Of a stretch of DNA of 64,000 nucleotides, positions 33,867-42,659 are shown piece by piece. The position numbers and the translations under genes are program-made. The notes beneath the pieces were generated by a model that searched no databases, was not told the origin of the DNA, and saw nothing but the letters and a program-made list of their open reading frames with translations. This stretch comes from Burkholderia sp. Leaf177 (GTDB lineage: Bacteria; Pseudomonadota; Gammaproteobacteria; Burkholderiales; Burkholderiaceae). The DNA is taken from the NCBI RefSeq assembly GCF_001424345.1, contig NZ_LMPF01000002.1, positions 179,613 through 243,612 on the forward strand, given 5' to 3'. The first letter of the stretch is position 1. The number at the start of each line of letters is the position of its first letter.

Positions 33867-34769
33867 ATGATCGAAACGCGCCTGATCGTCGATGCGAACA
33901 ATCATCTTGGTGAAGGACCGCTGTGGGACGTAAAGGAACAGCGCTTGTACTGGATCGACAGCACCGCCGCCGAGATCAGCAGTTGCCGCGCCGATGGCAG
34001 CGACATCAAACGGTATTTCGTGCCGCGCCATATTGGTTCAATGGCGTTGCGCGAGCAGGGCGGCGCCGTGGTTGCGCTCGCCAACGGCCTGCATTTCTAC
34101 GACTTCGATGCGCAGACGGTCAAGCTCATCGCGGACCCTGAAAGCGACGACACCGAAACGCGTTTCAACGATGGCAAGGTCGACCGGCGCGGAAGGTTTA
34201 TTGCAGGGACCATGGCTTACGACTTCGACCGTTACGATGCCGATCGCGGTCAGCGTTCGAGCCGCAGCGGGGCGTTGTATCGGCTCGACACCAACGGTCA
34301 GGTCACGCGGCTCGACGGCGGCATTAGTTGCTCGAATGGTCCGTGCTGGAGCCCTGACAATCGAACCTTTTATTTCACCGACACCTACGATCGCCAGATG
34401 TACGCGTACGACTACGACATCGAAACGGGAGCGGTCGCGAACCGGCGCGTGTTTGCATCGGCGAGAGATATGGCGGGCACGTTCGATGGCGCGACCGTCG
34501 ACGCCGAGGGTTACGTCTGGTCGGCGCTCGTGTTCGGCGGACGCATCCTGCGTTTCGCGCCGGACGGGACGCTCGACCGCGTGGTGCCATTTCCTGTTCG
34601 AAACCTGACGAGCGTGATGTTTGGTGGTCCGGATCTGGACATCCTTTTCGTCACGACCATGGGCCGCCCGATGTGGGGCATTCCGCAAAAAGAGCGCGAC
34701 AAGGGCGGCTTGTTTGCGATCACCGGCCTTGGCGTGAAAGGCTTGCCTGAGCCGCGATTCGCGGGTTGA
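33867..34769 (+). CDS. SMP-30/gluconolactonase family lactonase
   Basis: A 300-residue six-bladed beta-propeller hydrolase. Metal ligands typical of the family are seen: the Glu of NNHLGEGPLWD near residue 17, Asn in TRFNDGKVDRRGRF, Asn in GGISCSNGPCWSPD and Asp in GTFDGATVDAEGYVWSA. Family enzymes open sugar lactones such as gluconolactone, galactonolactone or arabinonolactone. It follows the 3-hydroxy-acid dehydrogenase by 23 bases with GGAG upstream and fits a pathway in which a sugar is first oxidised to a lactone. Confidence 0.93.
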   Translation: MIETRLIVDANNHLGEGPLWDVKEQRLYWIDSTAAEISSCRADGSDIKRYFVPRHIGSMALREQGGAVVALANGLHFYDFDAQTVKLIADPESDDTETRFNDGKVDRRGRFIAGTMAYDFDRYDADRGQRSSRSGALYRLDTNGQVTRLDGGISCSNGPCWSPDNRTFYFTDTYDRQMYAYDYDIETGAVANRRVFASARDMAGTFDGATVDAEGYVWSALVFGGRILRFAPDGTLDRVVPFPVRNLTSVMFGGPDLDILFVTTMGRPMWGIPQKERDKGGLFAITGLGVKGLPEPRFAG

Positions 34770-34934
34770 AGGCGTGCGGGCAGACTTGAGCAAAAGCGAT
34801 AGCGACATGAAATCTTGTCAATATCCACTGTAGGGTGCCGCGCCTATACTGCGTGGCCAGAACAGCGATCGATGCAACGGCTGTCGATCTGCCAAGTATC
34901 TGGTTAACCCTTTGGATAACGCTCGCTCATTGCC

Positions 34935-36074
34935 ATGTCGCTCATCAACTACATCACGCAAATCCAGTTCGACTTCGGCGCCGTCAAGCTCATCAAAAGC
35001 GAGTGCGAGCGCATTGGCATCCGCCGTCCGTTGATCGTCACGGACCGGGGCGTGAAGGCTGCGGGTCTGGTCGATACAGTCCTCGATGCTCTCGGTCACG
35101 GCGCGTCCGTGCCCGTCTATGACCGTACGCCACCCAACCCGAACGAAGGCGCCGTGCGCGATGCCGTCGCGTTGTACAAGCAATCGGAATGCGACGGGAT
35201 CATCGCGATTGGCGGCGGTTCATCAATCGATCTTGCAAAGGGCGTGGCGGTTTGCGCCACGCACGAAGGACCGCTGCAGAGCTTTGCCGTGATAGAAGGC
35301 GGCGCCGCGCGCATCACATCAGCTACCGCGCCGTTGATCGCGATCCCGACCACGGCCGGCACCGGCAGCGAAGTAGGGCGCGGCGCAATCCTGATTCTCG
35401 ACGATGGCCGCAAGGTCGGCGTGATCTCGCCCTACGTCGTGCCGAGATCGGCAATCTGCGATCCCGATCTGACAATGAAGCTGCCCGCCGCGTTGACAGC
35501 GGCGACCGGCATGGACGCTATCGCGCATTGCATCGAAACCTTCCTTGCGCCGGCGTTCAATCCGCCTGCCGACGGGATCGCGCTCGACGGTTTGTGGCGT
35601 GCGTGGCGACATATCGAACGTGCAACGCGTCAGCCCGATGACCGCGTCGCACGCCTAAACATGATGAGTGCGTCGATGCAAGGAGCGCTCGCGTTTCAAA
35701 AGGGACTTGGCTGCGTGCACAGCCTGAGCCATTCGCTTGGCGGCATCAATCCGCGGCTGCATCATGGCACGCTCAACGCCATCTTCCTGCCTGCTGTGAT
35801 TGCGTTCAATAGCGAAACGGCGAGTGTGAAGGACGAGGGCAAGCTCGGCCGTCTGGCGCAGGCAATGCAACTCGATTCGGGCGATCAGGTCGGCCCGGCG
35901 ATCCGCGAGATGAGCCGAACGCTCGGCATGCCTTCGGGACTTGCAGAACTCGGTGTCACGCACGACATGTTCGAGCGGATCATTGGCGGGGCGTTGAAGG
36001 ATCACAGCCACAAGACGAATCCGCGTGAGGCATCGGCGGAAGATTATCGAGAGATGCTCGAACGTTCGATGTAG
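34935..36074 (+). CDS. Iron-containing alcohol dehydrogenase
   Basis: A 379-residue group III alcohol dehydrogenase. The NAD loop is GGGSSIDLAKGVA near residue 95, TTAGTGSEV follows, and the metal ligands are Asp in TGMDAIAHCIE and His residues in KGLGCVHSLSHSLGG and NPRLHHGTLNAI. It begins NYITQIQFDFGAVK like other proteobacterial members. The 165-base gap before it and the lack of a strong ribosome site suggest it may have its own promoter, though it is still co-directional with the transporter cluster. It would reduce or oxidise a small aldehyde/alcohol produced by the pathway. Confidence 0.9.
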   Translation: MSLINYITQIQFDFGAVKLIKSECERIGIRRPLIVTDRGVKAAGLVDTVLDALGHGASVPVYDRTPPNPNEGAVRDAVALYKQSECDGIIAIGGGSSIDLAKGVAVCATHEGPLQSFAVIEGGAARITSATAPLIAIPTTAGTGSEVGRGAILILDDGRKVGVISPYVVPRSAICDPDLTMKLPAALTAATGMDAIAHCIETFLAPAFNPPADGIALDGLWRAWRHIERATRQPDDRVARLNMMSASMQGALAFQKGLGCVHSLSHSLGGINPRLHHGTLNAIFLPAVIAFNSETASVKDEGKLGRLAQAMQLDSGDQVGPAIREMSRTLGMPSGLAELGVTHDMFERIIGGALKDHSHKTNPREASAEDYREMLERSM

Positions 36075-36554
36075 TCGAGTCTTTGCCTTGGAATCTCGTA
36101 GTTTGCCGGGCGGTTAGTAGTCACGTTCCGGCAGCTTTTATAATTTGACATAACATAAATTATCCATTTTTTGTATGTAGCCAGCTAAATACAAATGTCT
36201 GCTTTCGGCTTCCAGCGCAGACCGGCTAAGCACTATCACGCCTGAACATAGACCCATGCCCGAACGCCTGACCTCAACTCAACGCCCACGCGCTGTAGTC
36301 GGAAGCCTCGTAAGCCTCGGCGACAACTAGTTCTTGCCCGGTGATCTCAAAGTGCGGCGGATTCTCCCTCAACAGGCCGGCTTTGTATCGCAATGTATTT
36401 GCACGCGGCTTCGATACATAGGATTGCAAAACCATGCCGCCAAGAAACAAGCGAGATACATCCGCGCCGTTTAATAAGCCCATGCCAAGTGCACCTGGCT
36501 TTTTCGACAATCCGCTAACCGTTGATCCGCGAAATCTCAAATCAGGAAAACGCC
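36075..36554. other. 480-base gap, AT-rich, with one doubtful minus-strand frame
   Basis: AT-rich DNA at about 36135-36200 (ATAATTTGACATAACATAAATT and onward) contrasts with the flanks and could hold promoters. Apart from the 97-codon minus-strand frame described separately I see no gene, terminator or repeat. Confidence 0.45.
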
Positions 36555-36567
36555 ATGAAAAAGGCAT
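36274..36567 (-). CDS. Unrecognised 97-residue frame, possible gene remnant
   Basis: An open frame with an ending that reads like real protein (HFEITGQELVVAEAYEASDY). An internal ATG at 36483 would give about 69 residues. I do not recognise the family and see no ribosome site. The 5' end overlaps the start of the oppositely oriented thioredoxin-like gene by 13 bases, which argues against the long form. It could be the tail of a decayed gene, or chance. Confidence 0.25.
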   Translation of the reverse strand: MPFSWRFPDLRFRGSTVSGLSKKPGALGMGLLNGADVSRLFLGGMVLQSYVSKPRANTLRYKAGLLRENPPHFEITGQELVVAEAYEASDYSAWALS

Positions 36568-37622
36568 TGATCATTGCAGCCTTGATTTTCACCAGCATTG
36601 CTGGACTCACGCAAACGCCGGCAATGGCCGCGACCCCGAACAAGTCAGAAACGCTTCCAGTCGAAGGAATCGTTCCGCCGCTGACAGGCGCGGCCGACTG
36701 GCTCAACTCCCCGCCATTGAGCGTGGAGCAATTGCGCGGCAAGGTTGTTATCGTCAATTTCTGGACCTACTCTTGCATCAATTGTCTACGAACCCTGCCC
36801 TATCTGAAGACATGGTCGAAGAAATATAGCGATCAGGGGCTCGTGATCATCGGCGTGCATACGCCCGAGTTCCCGTTCGAACGTAGCCTCGCGAACGTCA
36901 AGCGCGCGACGCGCGATCTGGGCGTCGACTATCCTGTTGCCATCGATAATAAATATGCAGTCTGGCGAGCTTTCGGGAATCAATATTGGCCGGCGTTTTA
37001 CGTCGTCGATGCAACCGGCCATATCCGATACCACCAGTTCGGCGAAGGCAACTACGACAAGTCCGAGCGCGTCGTGCGTCAACTGCTGGCGGAATCCGGG
37101 CACACAAGCTTGCCCACGCCGGCAGGCGTTCCACAGGCCGCCGGGACGCAGGTTGCATCGGACGAAAAAGATGTGCTGTCGACCGAAACGTATCTTGGCT
37201 ACAAGCAGGCGAATGGATTCGCATCGCCGGAAAAAGTCGCGCCCGACGCGCTCAGAAATTACACCACCCCTGCCCGCTTATCGCTGAACACGTGGAGCCT
37301 GCAGGGGCCGTGGACCGTGAGCGCCGATCAGGCGCAAGCCGGCGCGGCGTCCGGGAAAATCTCCTACCGGTTTCACGCCCGCGATCTTCACCTGGTCCTC
37401 GCGCCTGCCGCCGATGGCAAGCCGGTGCGATTTCGCGTGACTATCGATGGCGCGGCGCCAGGCGCATCGCATGGAACCGATGTCGCCGCGGACGGCAGCG
37501 GCATGATCGATAGCGTGCGCCTGTATCAACTGATCCGGCAAGCTGGCAAGGTCGATGACCACACGTTCACCATCGAATTTCTCGATGCCGGCGCGAAAGC
37601 CTATGCGTTCACGTTCGGGTAA
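36555..37622 (+). CDS. Exported thioredoxin-family protein, DipZ C-terminal-like
   Basis: A 355-residue periplasmic protein. The signal peptide ends near PAMAATPN. A TlpA/AhpC-TSA-type thioredoxin domain occupies residues about 35-180 with the redox motif CINC in FWTYSCINCLRTLPYLKTW. The C-terminal 150 residues (from TYLGYKQANGFASPE) match the extra beta-sandwich domain found in the extracytoplasmic part of DipZ proteins. In DipZ this part is fused to a CcdA-like membrane electron carrier; here it is a separate protein and no ccdA gene adjoins. AGGAAAA precedes ATG 36555. Confidence 0.87.
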   Translation: MKKALIIAALIFTSIAGLTQTPAMAATPNKSETLPVEGIVPPLTGAADWLNSPPLSVEQLRGKVVIVNFWTYSCINCLRTLPYLKTWSKKYSDQGLVIIGVHTPEFPFERSLANVKRATRDLGVDYPVAIDNKYAVWRAFGNQYWPAFYVVDATGHIRYHQFGEGNYDKSERVVRQLLAESGHTSLPTPAGVPQAAGTQVASDEKDVLSTETYLGYKQANGFASPEKVAPDALRNYTTPARLSLNTWSLQGPWTVSADQAQAGAASGKISYRFHARDLHLVLAPAADGKPVRFRVTIDGAAPGASHGTDVAADGSGMIDSVRLYQLIRQAGKVDDHTFTIEFLDAGAKAYAFTFG

Positions 37623-37660
37623 AAAAACGGCGCCGCTTGCCTAGCAATTCGACGTTTCGG

Positions 37661-38827
37661 CTAGCGGATTTTTCCCACACGCACGCATAACAGAGCGCCT
37701 AAAGCGAGCGCGGCGGCAGCGGTTTCGAGCGACGTCGAAAATGAATGATGCGATGCGTACATGGTATTCGCGACCAGCGGTCCGACGATCTGCCCGATCC
37801 CGAAGCACGCGGTCATCATCGCCAGAATGCTGATGCGCATGGTGTGCGCGACGCGGCGTGCGGCGAGCATGGCGATGGTTGCCGTGCCCATGAACGTACC
37901 GCCTACGATCAGCGCGCTGCCGAGATAACCAACGGGATTTGCGAACAGCACAGGCAACACAACACCGATCGCTTGCAACGCGAGGTTCAGGAACAACGCG
38001 CGCCGTGTACCCAGCCGCATGTGGATGGCGTGCCAGATAAAGCACGACGGGATTGCGCCGAGACCAAACAACGCCCAGACCTGGATTGGGTCGATAGAAC
38101 CAATCGCGTCCCTGACGAACAGCGGCAAATAGGTCGCTGTAATGATGTAGCCGAAGCCGGCAAGTCCATAAAGCGCGATCAGCGGTCTGGCGCCGAGCGC
38201 TGGATAGAACTCGTGTCCGTGCCGCTCCGCACGTGTGCCGGAATCGTGGACCGGGCGTGCATCGAGAGCCGGCAGCGCAATCGCGCCGAGCACCAGCGCG
38301 CCGGCCGCGAGCACCCACCACAGTCCTGCGCTATGCAGTCCGGAACCGCGTCCGGCGACCAGTAATTCGGACGACAAAACAATCCCGATGCCAACGCCCG
38401 CGTAGAGCATCGGCGCACCGCGAGTGTGGCCACGATGCTGCAAGAGCCACAGGGATGCGGCAACCATGGTGACCGCGCTGACGGCGCCCGTGATCCCGCG
38501 CATTGCGATGATCAGCCACGGCGCATCCAGCAACGCCGTCACTGCCAGACAGATCGCGATACCGCAAAGCGCCGCCATGCAAAGCCTGCGCGAATGTCGC
38601 GGATGCATCGCCGCGGTCAGCAGCGCACCAATCAGGTATCCTGCATAATTGGCCGATGCAGCGAGTGTTCCCTGATGCACGGTCAGCACGGCGTCACTGA
38701 CCATGACGGGATAGATGCCGGTGAACGCAAAGCGTCCGAACCCCATGCCCACCGCCATGACGAGCGCGGCGACCATCGCGGCCATGCCTTGATTCGCAGT
38801 CGATGAAACCTGCCGTATGGTGCTCAT
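37661..38827 (-). CDS. YbfB/YjiJ family MFS transporter
   Basis: A 388-residue inner-membrane protein with about 12 hydrophobic helices. It starts at ATG 38827 (MSTIRQVS) and shows VAALVMAVGMGFGRFAFTGIYPVM followed by ASANYAGYLIGAL, the opening of the YbfB/YjiJ family, and GIGQIVGPLVANTM near the end. Its start overlaps the stop of the upstream lysR gene by four bases (38824-38827), so the pair is coupled. The upstream extension of the frame is antisense to nothing conserved and lies within lysR. Substrate unknown. Confidence 0.88.
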   Translation of the reverse strand: MSTIRQVSSTANQGMAAMVAALVMAVGMGFGRFAFTGIYPVMVSDAVLTVHQGTLAASANYAGYLIGALLTAAMHPRHSRRLCMAALCGIAICLAVTALLDAPWLIIAMRGITGAVSAVTMVAASLWLLQHRGHTRGAPMLYAGVGIGIVLSSELLVAGRGSGLHSAGLWWVLAAGALVLGAIALPALDARPVHDSGTRAERHGHEFYPALGARPLIALYGLAGFGYIITATYLPLFVRDAIGSIDPIQVWALFGLGAIPSCFIWHAIHMRLGTRRALFLNLALQAIGVVLPVLFANPVGYLGSALIVGGTFMGTATIAMLAARRVAHTMRISILAMMTACFGIGQIVGPLVANTMYASHHSFSTSLETAAAALALGALLCVRVGKIR

Positions 38828-39732
38828 GATGATTTCCCCTTCAGTGTCTGCTGCTTCGACATGAATGGCGTGAGCGTTTCGCGCAGTGCGTTGAACGCCG
38901 CCGTCCGATAACCATTGCGATGAATCAGCCACGTATCGACTTTGGCCACTACATGAGTGCGTAGCGTCGGCGGTTCGCGCAGCAACTCCAGCACGCTGCG
39001 CGGCACGAGCGACACGCAGCCGCCTGCCGCAACACACGCGAGCATGCTGTGATACGAACCGACCTCCTGAACGTCGAGCGCTGATGCGCCCTGCCCGAGC
39101 CATTCTTCGGCAAGCAGGCGATAGCTGCAGCCCTGCGCAAACGCAGCGAGCGAACGCACTGCGATGTCCTCGCCCTTTCGGACGGCGCCATGCCCGGGCG
39201 GCAGCACGAGCAAAATTTCCTCGCGAAAAACCGGTTCGCCATGCAGGCCCGCTGCTTCGAGATCCGCTGCCGATGCCATCTCGCCACACGGTGGCAACGC
39301 GGCAAACGCGCAGTCGATCAGACCGCGCTCGACCTGTTCGATTAATTGCCTGGACGGCGCCGTGGAAATCCTGAGCCGCACGTCCGGATACTGGACATGC
39401 AATGCCGCAAGCGGTCCGGGCAGACGAGCGGCGGCCGTGCTTTCCATGGTGCCGATCCTGAGCGTGCCCGACGGCGATTGCGGCGTAAGCACCTGGCGCG
39501 CTTCGTCGGCGAGTGCAAGCATGCGGTTCGCGTAGCCCAGGAAGCGTTCGCCTTCGGCACTCAGCGTCAGACGATTGCCGTCACGCCGGAACAGCGCGAC
39601 ACCCAGTTCTTCCTCAAGTTGCTGGATTCGCGTAGTGACGTTCGACTGCACGCGGCCGAGCCGTTTCGCGGCACGGGTCACGCTCAATTCAGCAGCGACG
39701 ACGCAAAAAATTTCCAGAGTCGTATGATCCAC
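38824..39732 (-). CDS. LysR family transcriptional regulator
   Basis: A 302-residue regulator. The helix-turn-helix spans LEIFCVVAAELSVTRAAKRL to SNVTTRIQQLEEELGVALF, and the effector domain begins near residue 92 (TLRIGTMESTAAARLPGPLA). It is the first gene of an operon with the YbfB-type transporter, which it probably controls along with itself. A 15-bp inverted repeat pair lies directly upstream of its start. Confidence 0.92.
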   Translation of the reverse strand: MDHTTLEIFCVVAAELSVTRAAKRLGRVQSNVTTRIQQLEEELGVALFRRDGNRLTLSAEGERFLGYANRMLALADEARQVLTPQSPSGTLRIGTMESTAAARLPGPLAALHVQYPDVRLRISTAPSRQLIEQVERGLIDCAFAALPPCGEMASAADLEAAGLHGEPVFREEILLVLPPGHGAVRKGEDIAVRSLAAFAQGCSYRLLAEEWLGQGASALDVQEVGSYHSMLACVAAGGCVSLVPRSVLELLREPPTLRTHVVAKVDTWLIHRNGYRTAAFNALRETLTPFMSKQQTLKGKSS

Positions 39733-39736
39733 GTAA

Positions 39737-39782
39737 ATCTCTAAATGAGAACGATGTTAGCATCTTATTCCCAAATAGAGAT
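39737..39782. promoter_or_regulatory. Inverted 15-bp repeat pair upstream of lysR
   Basis: ATCTCTAAATGAGAA (39737-39751) and, on the other strand, ATCTCTATTTGGGAA (39768-39782) match at 12 of 15 bases in opposite orientation. They start four bases before the lysR ATG (39732) in an AT-rich stretch and probably form the LysR control region. Confidence 0.5.
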
Positions 39783-39989
39783 AATATGCAAGTCATGTAT
39801 TTGTTTCGCCCGCGAGCGGCGTACGTCTTGCAGTCCGCGCAGTTAAGCGGGCAAGTGATCGGCCGTTGATTGGCGGAGAGATCCGCACGCATGTCGGCTT
39901 GCGCGCGGTGTTTTCGTGACCGCATCCTCGCTGCGTTGGGCGCAAGGCGCGGTTTAAGCTGTGTTTTTAACGCGCTACGTGGAGCAAGC

Positions 39990-40808
39990 TCAGCCGCCGA
40001 ATTGCGCGTTCAGCACCTTGCCCGGCGCCGCGTTTTCGAAGCCATCGAAACGTCCATCCACAAGAGCCTCCGCCGCGCGCATGAAACCGCCCCACGCCGC
40101 GCGAGCTAATGCCCCGCCCACGCTCACGCGCCTCACACCGAGCGCGGCAATGTCCTGCATGGTCAGGTCGCTGACCGAACCGACCAGCAGATTCACCGGC
40201 TTCGGCGCAACCGCCTTGACCACAGCCGCGATCTGTTCGCGCGTGCTGATTCCCGGCGCGTACAGGCAGTCCGCCCCTGCGTCCGAATAAGCCTTAAGCC
40301 TCGCGATGGCGTCATCCAGATCGGGCCGCCCTGCAACGAAATTTTCCGCGCGGCCGATGAGCAAAGTGTCGCCGCCGGTTGCATCGATAGCGCTTCGTGC
40401 CGCGCGCATCCGCTCGACCGCGACATCGATGCTGAAAAGCGGCGCGTCTGCGTTGCCAGTCGAATCTTCAATCGATAACCCCGCGACTCCGGTCGCAATC
40501 GCGAGCCGCACGCTCTCGGCAACGCCGTTGGCGTCGCTTGCATAGCCGCTTTCGAAGTCCGCATTGACCGGCAAATCCGTCGCTTCAACCATGTCCCGCA
40601 GATGCGCGAGGATCGCATCCCGCGCGACGGTGTTGTCGGCATGCCCTTGCGACCACGCAAAACCGGAGCTGGTTGTGGCGAGCGCCTTGAATCCCAGGCT
40701 TTGCAGATAGCGGGCGCTGCCCGTATCCCAGGGATTCGGAATGAGGAAACACCCTTGTTCATGAAGGGCACGGAACGCAGCACGTTTTTCGGCGATAGAG
40801 CGGCTCAT
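39990..40808 (-). CDS. Isocitrate lyase/PEP mutase family enzyme
   Basis: A 272-residue TIM-barrel C-C or P-C lyase. IPNPWDTGSARYLQSLGF at the start, ADFESGYASD (the Asp-Phe-Glu-x-Gly metal loop), LSIEDSTGNADAP and LLIGRAENFVAGRPDLDDAI follow the family in order. The canonical isocitrate-lyase KKCGH loop is absent, as in oxaloacetate decarboxylase- or 2-methylisocitrate-lyase-like members. I prefer ATG 40808; GTG 40820 would add four residues. It stands alone. Confidence 0.87.
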   Translation of the reverse strand: MSRSIAEKRAAFRALHEQGCFLIPNPWDTGSARYLQSLGFKALATTSSGFAWSQGHADNTVARDAILAHLRDMVEATDLPVNADFESGYASDANGVAESVRLAIATGVAGLSIEDSTGNADAPLFSIDVAVERMRAARSAIDATGGDTLLIGRAENFVAGRPDLDDAIARLKAYSDAGADCLYAPGISTREQIAAVVKAVAPKPVNLLVGSVSDLTMQDIAALGVRRVSVGGALARAAWGGFMRAAEALVDGRFDGFENAAPGKVLNAQFGG

Positions 40809-40898
40809 TTGAGGTCTCACTGTTAGCGCGTGAAGAAGTCGGGCGGAAGCCCTGAGCGAAATATTATGCCTCGTGCGCGCAGTGCTGGATCGAACCCG

Positions 40899-42659
40899 CT
40901 AAGTCCCTATCGATACGAACAACTGCACCATCGGCGCCTTCGATCCGCCCGGCACCGGCGCGCGCAGCGGCACGCCATACGTGCCGCGTAAATCGACGTA
41001 GCGCGACCACTGCACGCGCAAGCCTGCACCAAGGCTTACCAGCGAGCCATTGCTTGCTTCGGCCGGCTGGTCGATGCGGTTCCACGCGTGACCGGCATCG
41101 AAAAAAACGAAGGGCTGCATTGCGATGCTCGATGTCCCTATCGGTATGCCCGGCGAGCGCACTTCAGTCTGCACATTCCAGCCGCGGTCGCCGAGCACCA
41201 CGTAGGGGTCGTAACCGCGCACACTCGTCTCGCCGCCGAGGCCGAGTTCCTCGCTTGGCAGCAAGGTATTCGGCGTCCACTGAAATGCGCCGCGCGCGCT
41301 CAATGCAAAACCTGCGCCTAACGTAAAGTTGTGTTGTCCGCCGAGTTGCACGTATGTGTATCGGGCAGTCGCGCCTTGCCGCGCGGTGGTGAACGCTGCG
41401 TTGCTGTTGTCGCCGTCGAGGCCGCCCGGACTTGCTACAAGCGTGATGTTCGCGCGCGCCAGGCCGAAATCGTCAGGCTTGCTAATCGAGTATGAAGCCA
41501 GGAACTGATGCACATGCACGTTCGAATTGAATACCTGAAAACCGCCGAACTCGAGATCGTTGTTGGTGCGTTTGAAGTCGTAGCCGAACTGCAACTGCGG
41601 GTTCCAGTCGCCAGCCGATGGGAGCAGCCAGTCGTATCGAATACTGGCTTGAGCCGAGATGCCGGTCTGGCCGTAACTATCGGGCAGCCTCGGCGTGCTC
41701 TGCGCGTAGACACCAAATAATTCGATGCGGTCATGCCACGGCAGCGGCGCCGAATAGTTCAGCGAATGCGCCATGAAACGGGCGCGATCCGGGCGCCCTT
41801 CTATGTCCGGATTGCCGCCAAAAATATCGTTGCTCGCAGTGAATTGATACGCGATCTGTTGATCGAGCCCAAACAGATTCCCATAGTCGATTCCCGCAAA
41901 AAAACGATCGCGGCCAAGTTGCGGAACGCCGGCGTTGTCGTAGCCGGCGTTGACGCGCAATGGCAGACGGTCATCGGTCTGGAGCAGAACGTCCGTGGAA
42001 TTCGCGGCTGTGCCCGGCGCATAGACCACATCCACACGCCTGTACGGATTCGCGTTGAGCAACGCAAGCCCCGACGAAATCTGCGATTGCAGGATCGGCT
42101 GGCCGGGTTGCGACGGCATTTCGCTCGTCAACAGGGCATCGGAGAAATAGCGGTTGCCGCTTGCACGCACTTGCCCCAGCCGGAACTCCGCGATGGCAAT
42201 CCTCACCACGCCATCGGTTACGTCCTGCTCGGGCACGAAGACATCGACGAGCGGTTTTCCCGCTGCCCGATAACGCGCGACAACCGCACGACGGATCTGC
42301 GCAAGCCGCTCGAAAGTCAGTGGCTTGCCGAGGTCGGGCTGGAAGGTCTGCAGGAAGGCGGTATCGAGAACGGGAAGATCGTCGGCGCTGATCTTTTTCT
42401 GCGGCGCTGATGTATCTGCCGATCCCGCAGGCACGAAGATCAACGCGGCGAGCGACGGCACCGCAACCTGTGTTGCCTGCGGCGAATCGACGGCCTTGGG
42501 CGGCGCCGTCTCACGCTTGATGATGGAAGGCGGCGTCTGCGGCGCAACATCGCGATACGACTGCGCATGAGCAGACACGGATAGCGCAGCCGCAACTCCC
42601 CACGACGCCTTCAGCAAGCGCCTCGCGCTACGCGATTCAACGCCGCGCTCAGTTCGCAA
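40899..42659 (-). CDS. TpsB outer-membrane transporter (ShlB/FhaC family)
   Basis: About 586 residues. The N-terminus is a signal peptide ending at SAHAQS; the start TTG 42659 overlaps the tpsA stop, and a second in-frame TTG 42 bases in is possible. POTRA domains cover about residues 95-245 (TFERLAQIRRAVVARYRAAGKPL, then VRASGNRYFSDALL) and a 16-strand barrel follows. The L6 loop has LGGETSVRGYD, carrying the VRGY motif needed for secretion. It exports the TpsA protein encoded directly upstream. The C-terminal strand ends VQLFVSIGT, lacking the usual terminal Phe. Confidence 0.93.
   Translation of the reverse strand: MRTERGVESRSARRLLKASWGVAAALSVSAHAQSYRDVAPQTPPSIIKRETAPPKAVDSPQATQVAVPSLAALIFVPAGSADTSAPQKKISADDLPVLDTAFLQTFQPDLGKPLTFERLAQIRRAVVARYRAAGKPLVDVFVPEQDVTDGVVRIAIAEFRLGQVRASGNRYFSDALLTSEMPSQPGQPILQSQISSGLALLNANPYRRVDVVYAPGTAANSTDVLLQTDDRLPLRVNAGYDNAGVPQLGRDRFFAGIDYGNLFGLDQQIAYQFTASNDIFGGNPDIEGRPDRARFMAHSLNYSAPLPWHDRIELFGVYAQSTPRLPDSYGQTGISAQASIRYDWLLPSAGDWNPQLQFGYDFKRTNNDLEFGGFQVFNSNVHVHQFLASYSISKPDDFGLARANITLVASPGGLDGDNSNAAFTTARQGATARYTYVQLGGQHNFTLGAGFALSARGAFQWTPNTLLPSEELGLGGETSVRGYDPYVVLGDRGWNVQTEVRSPGIPIGTSSIAMQPFVFFDAGHAWNRIDQPAEASNGSLVSLGAGLRVQWSRYVDLRGTYGVPLRAPVPGGSKAPMVQLFVSIGT

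Noticed and set aside
38828-39289. N-terminal extension of the YbfB-type MFS frame by 154 codons
   Set aside because: It lies inside the co-directional lysR gene in another frame; ATG 38827 gives the normal MFS start.
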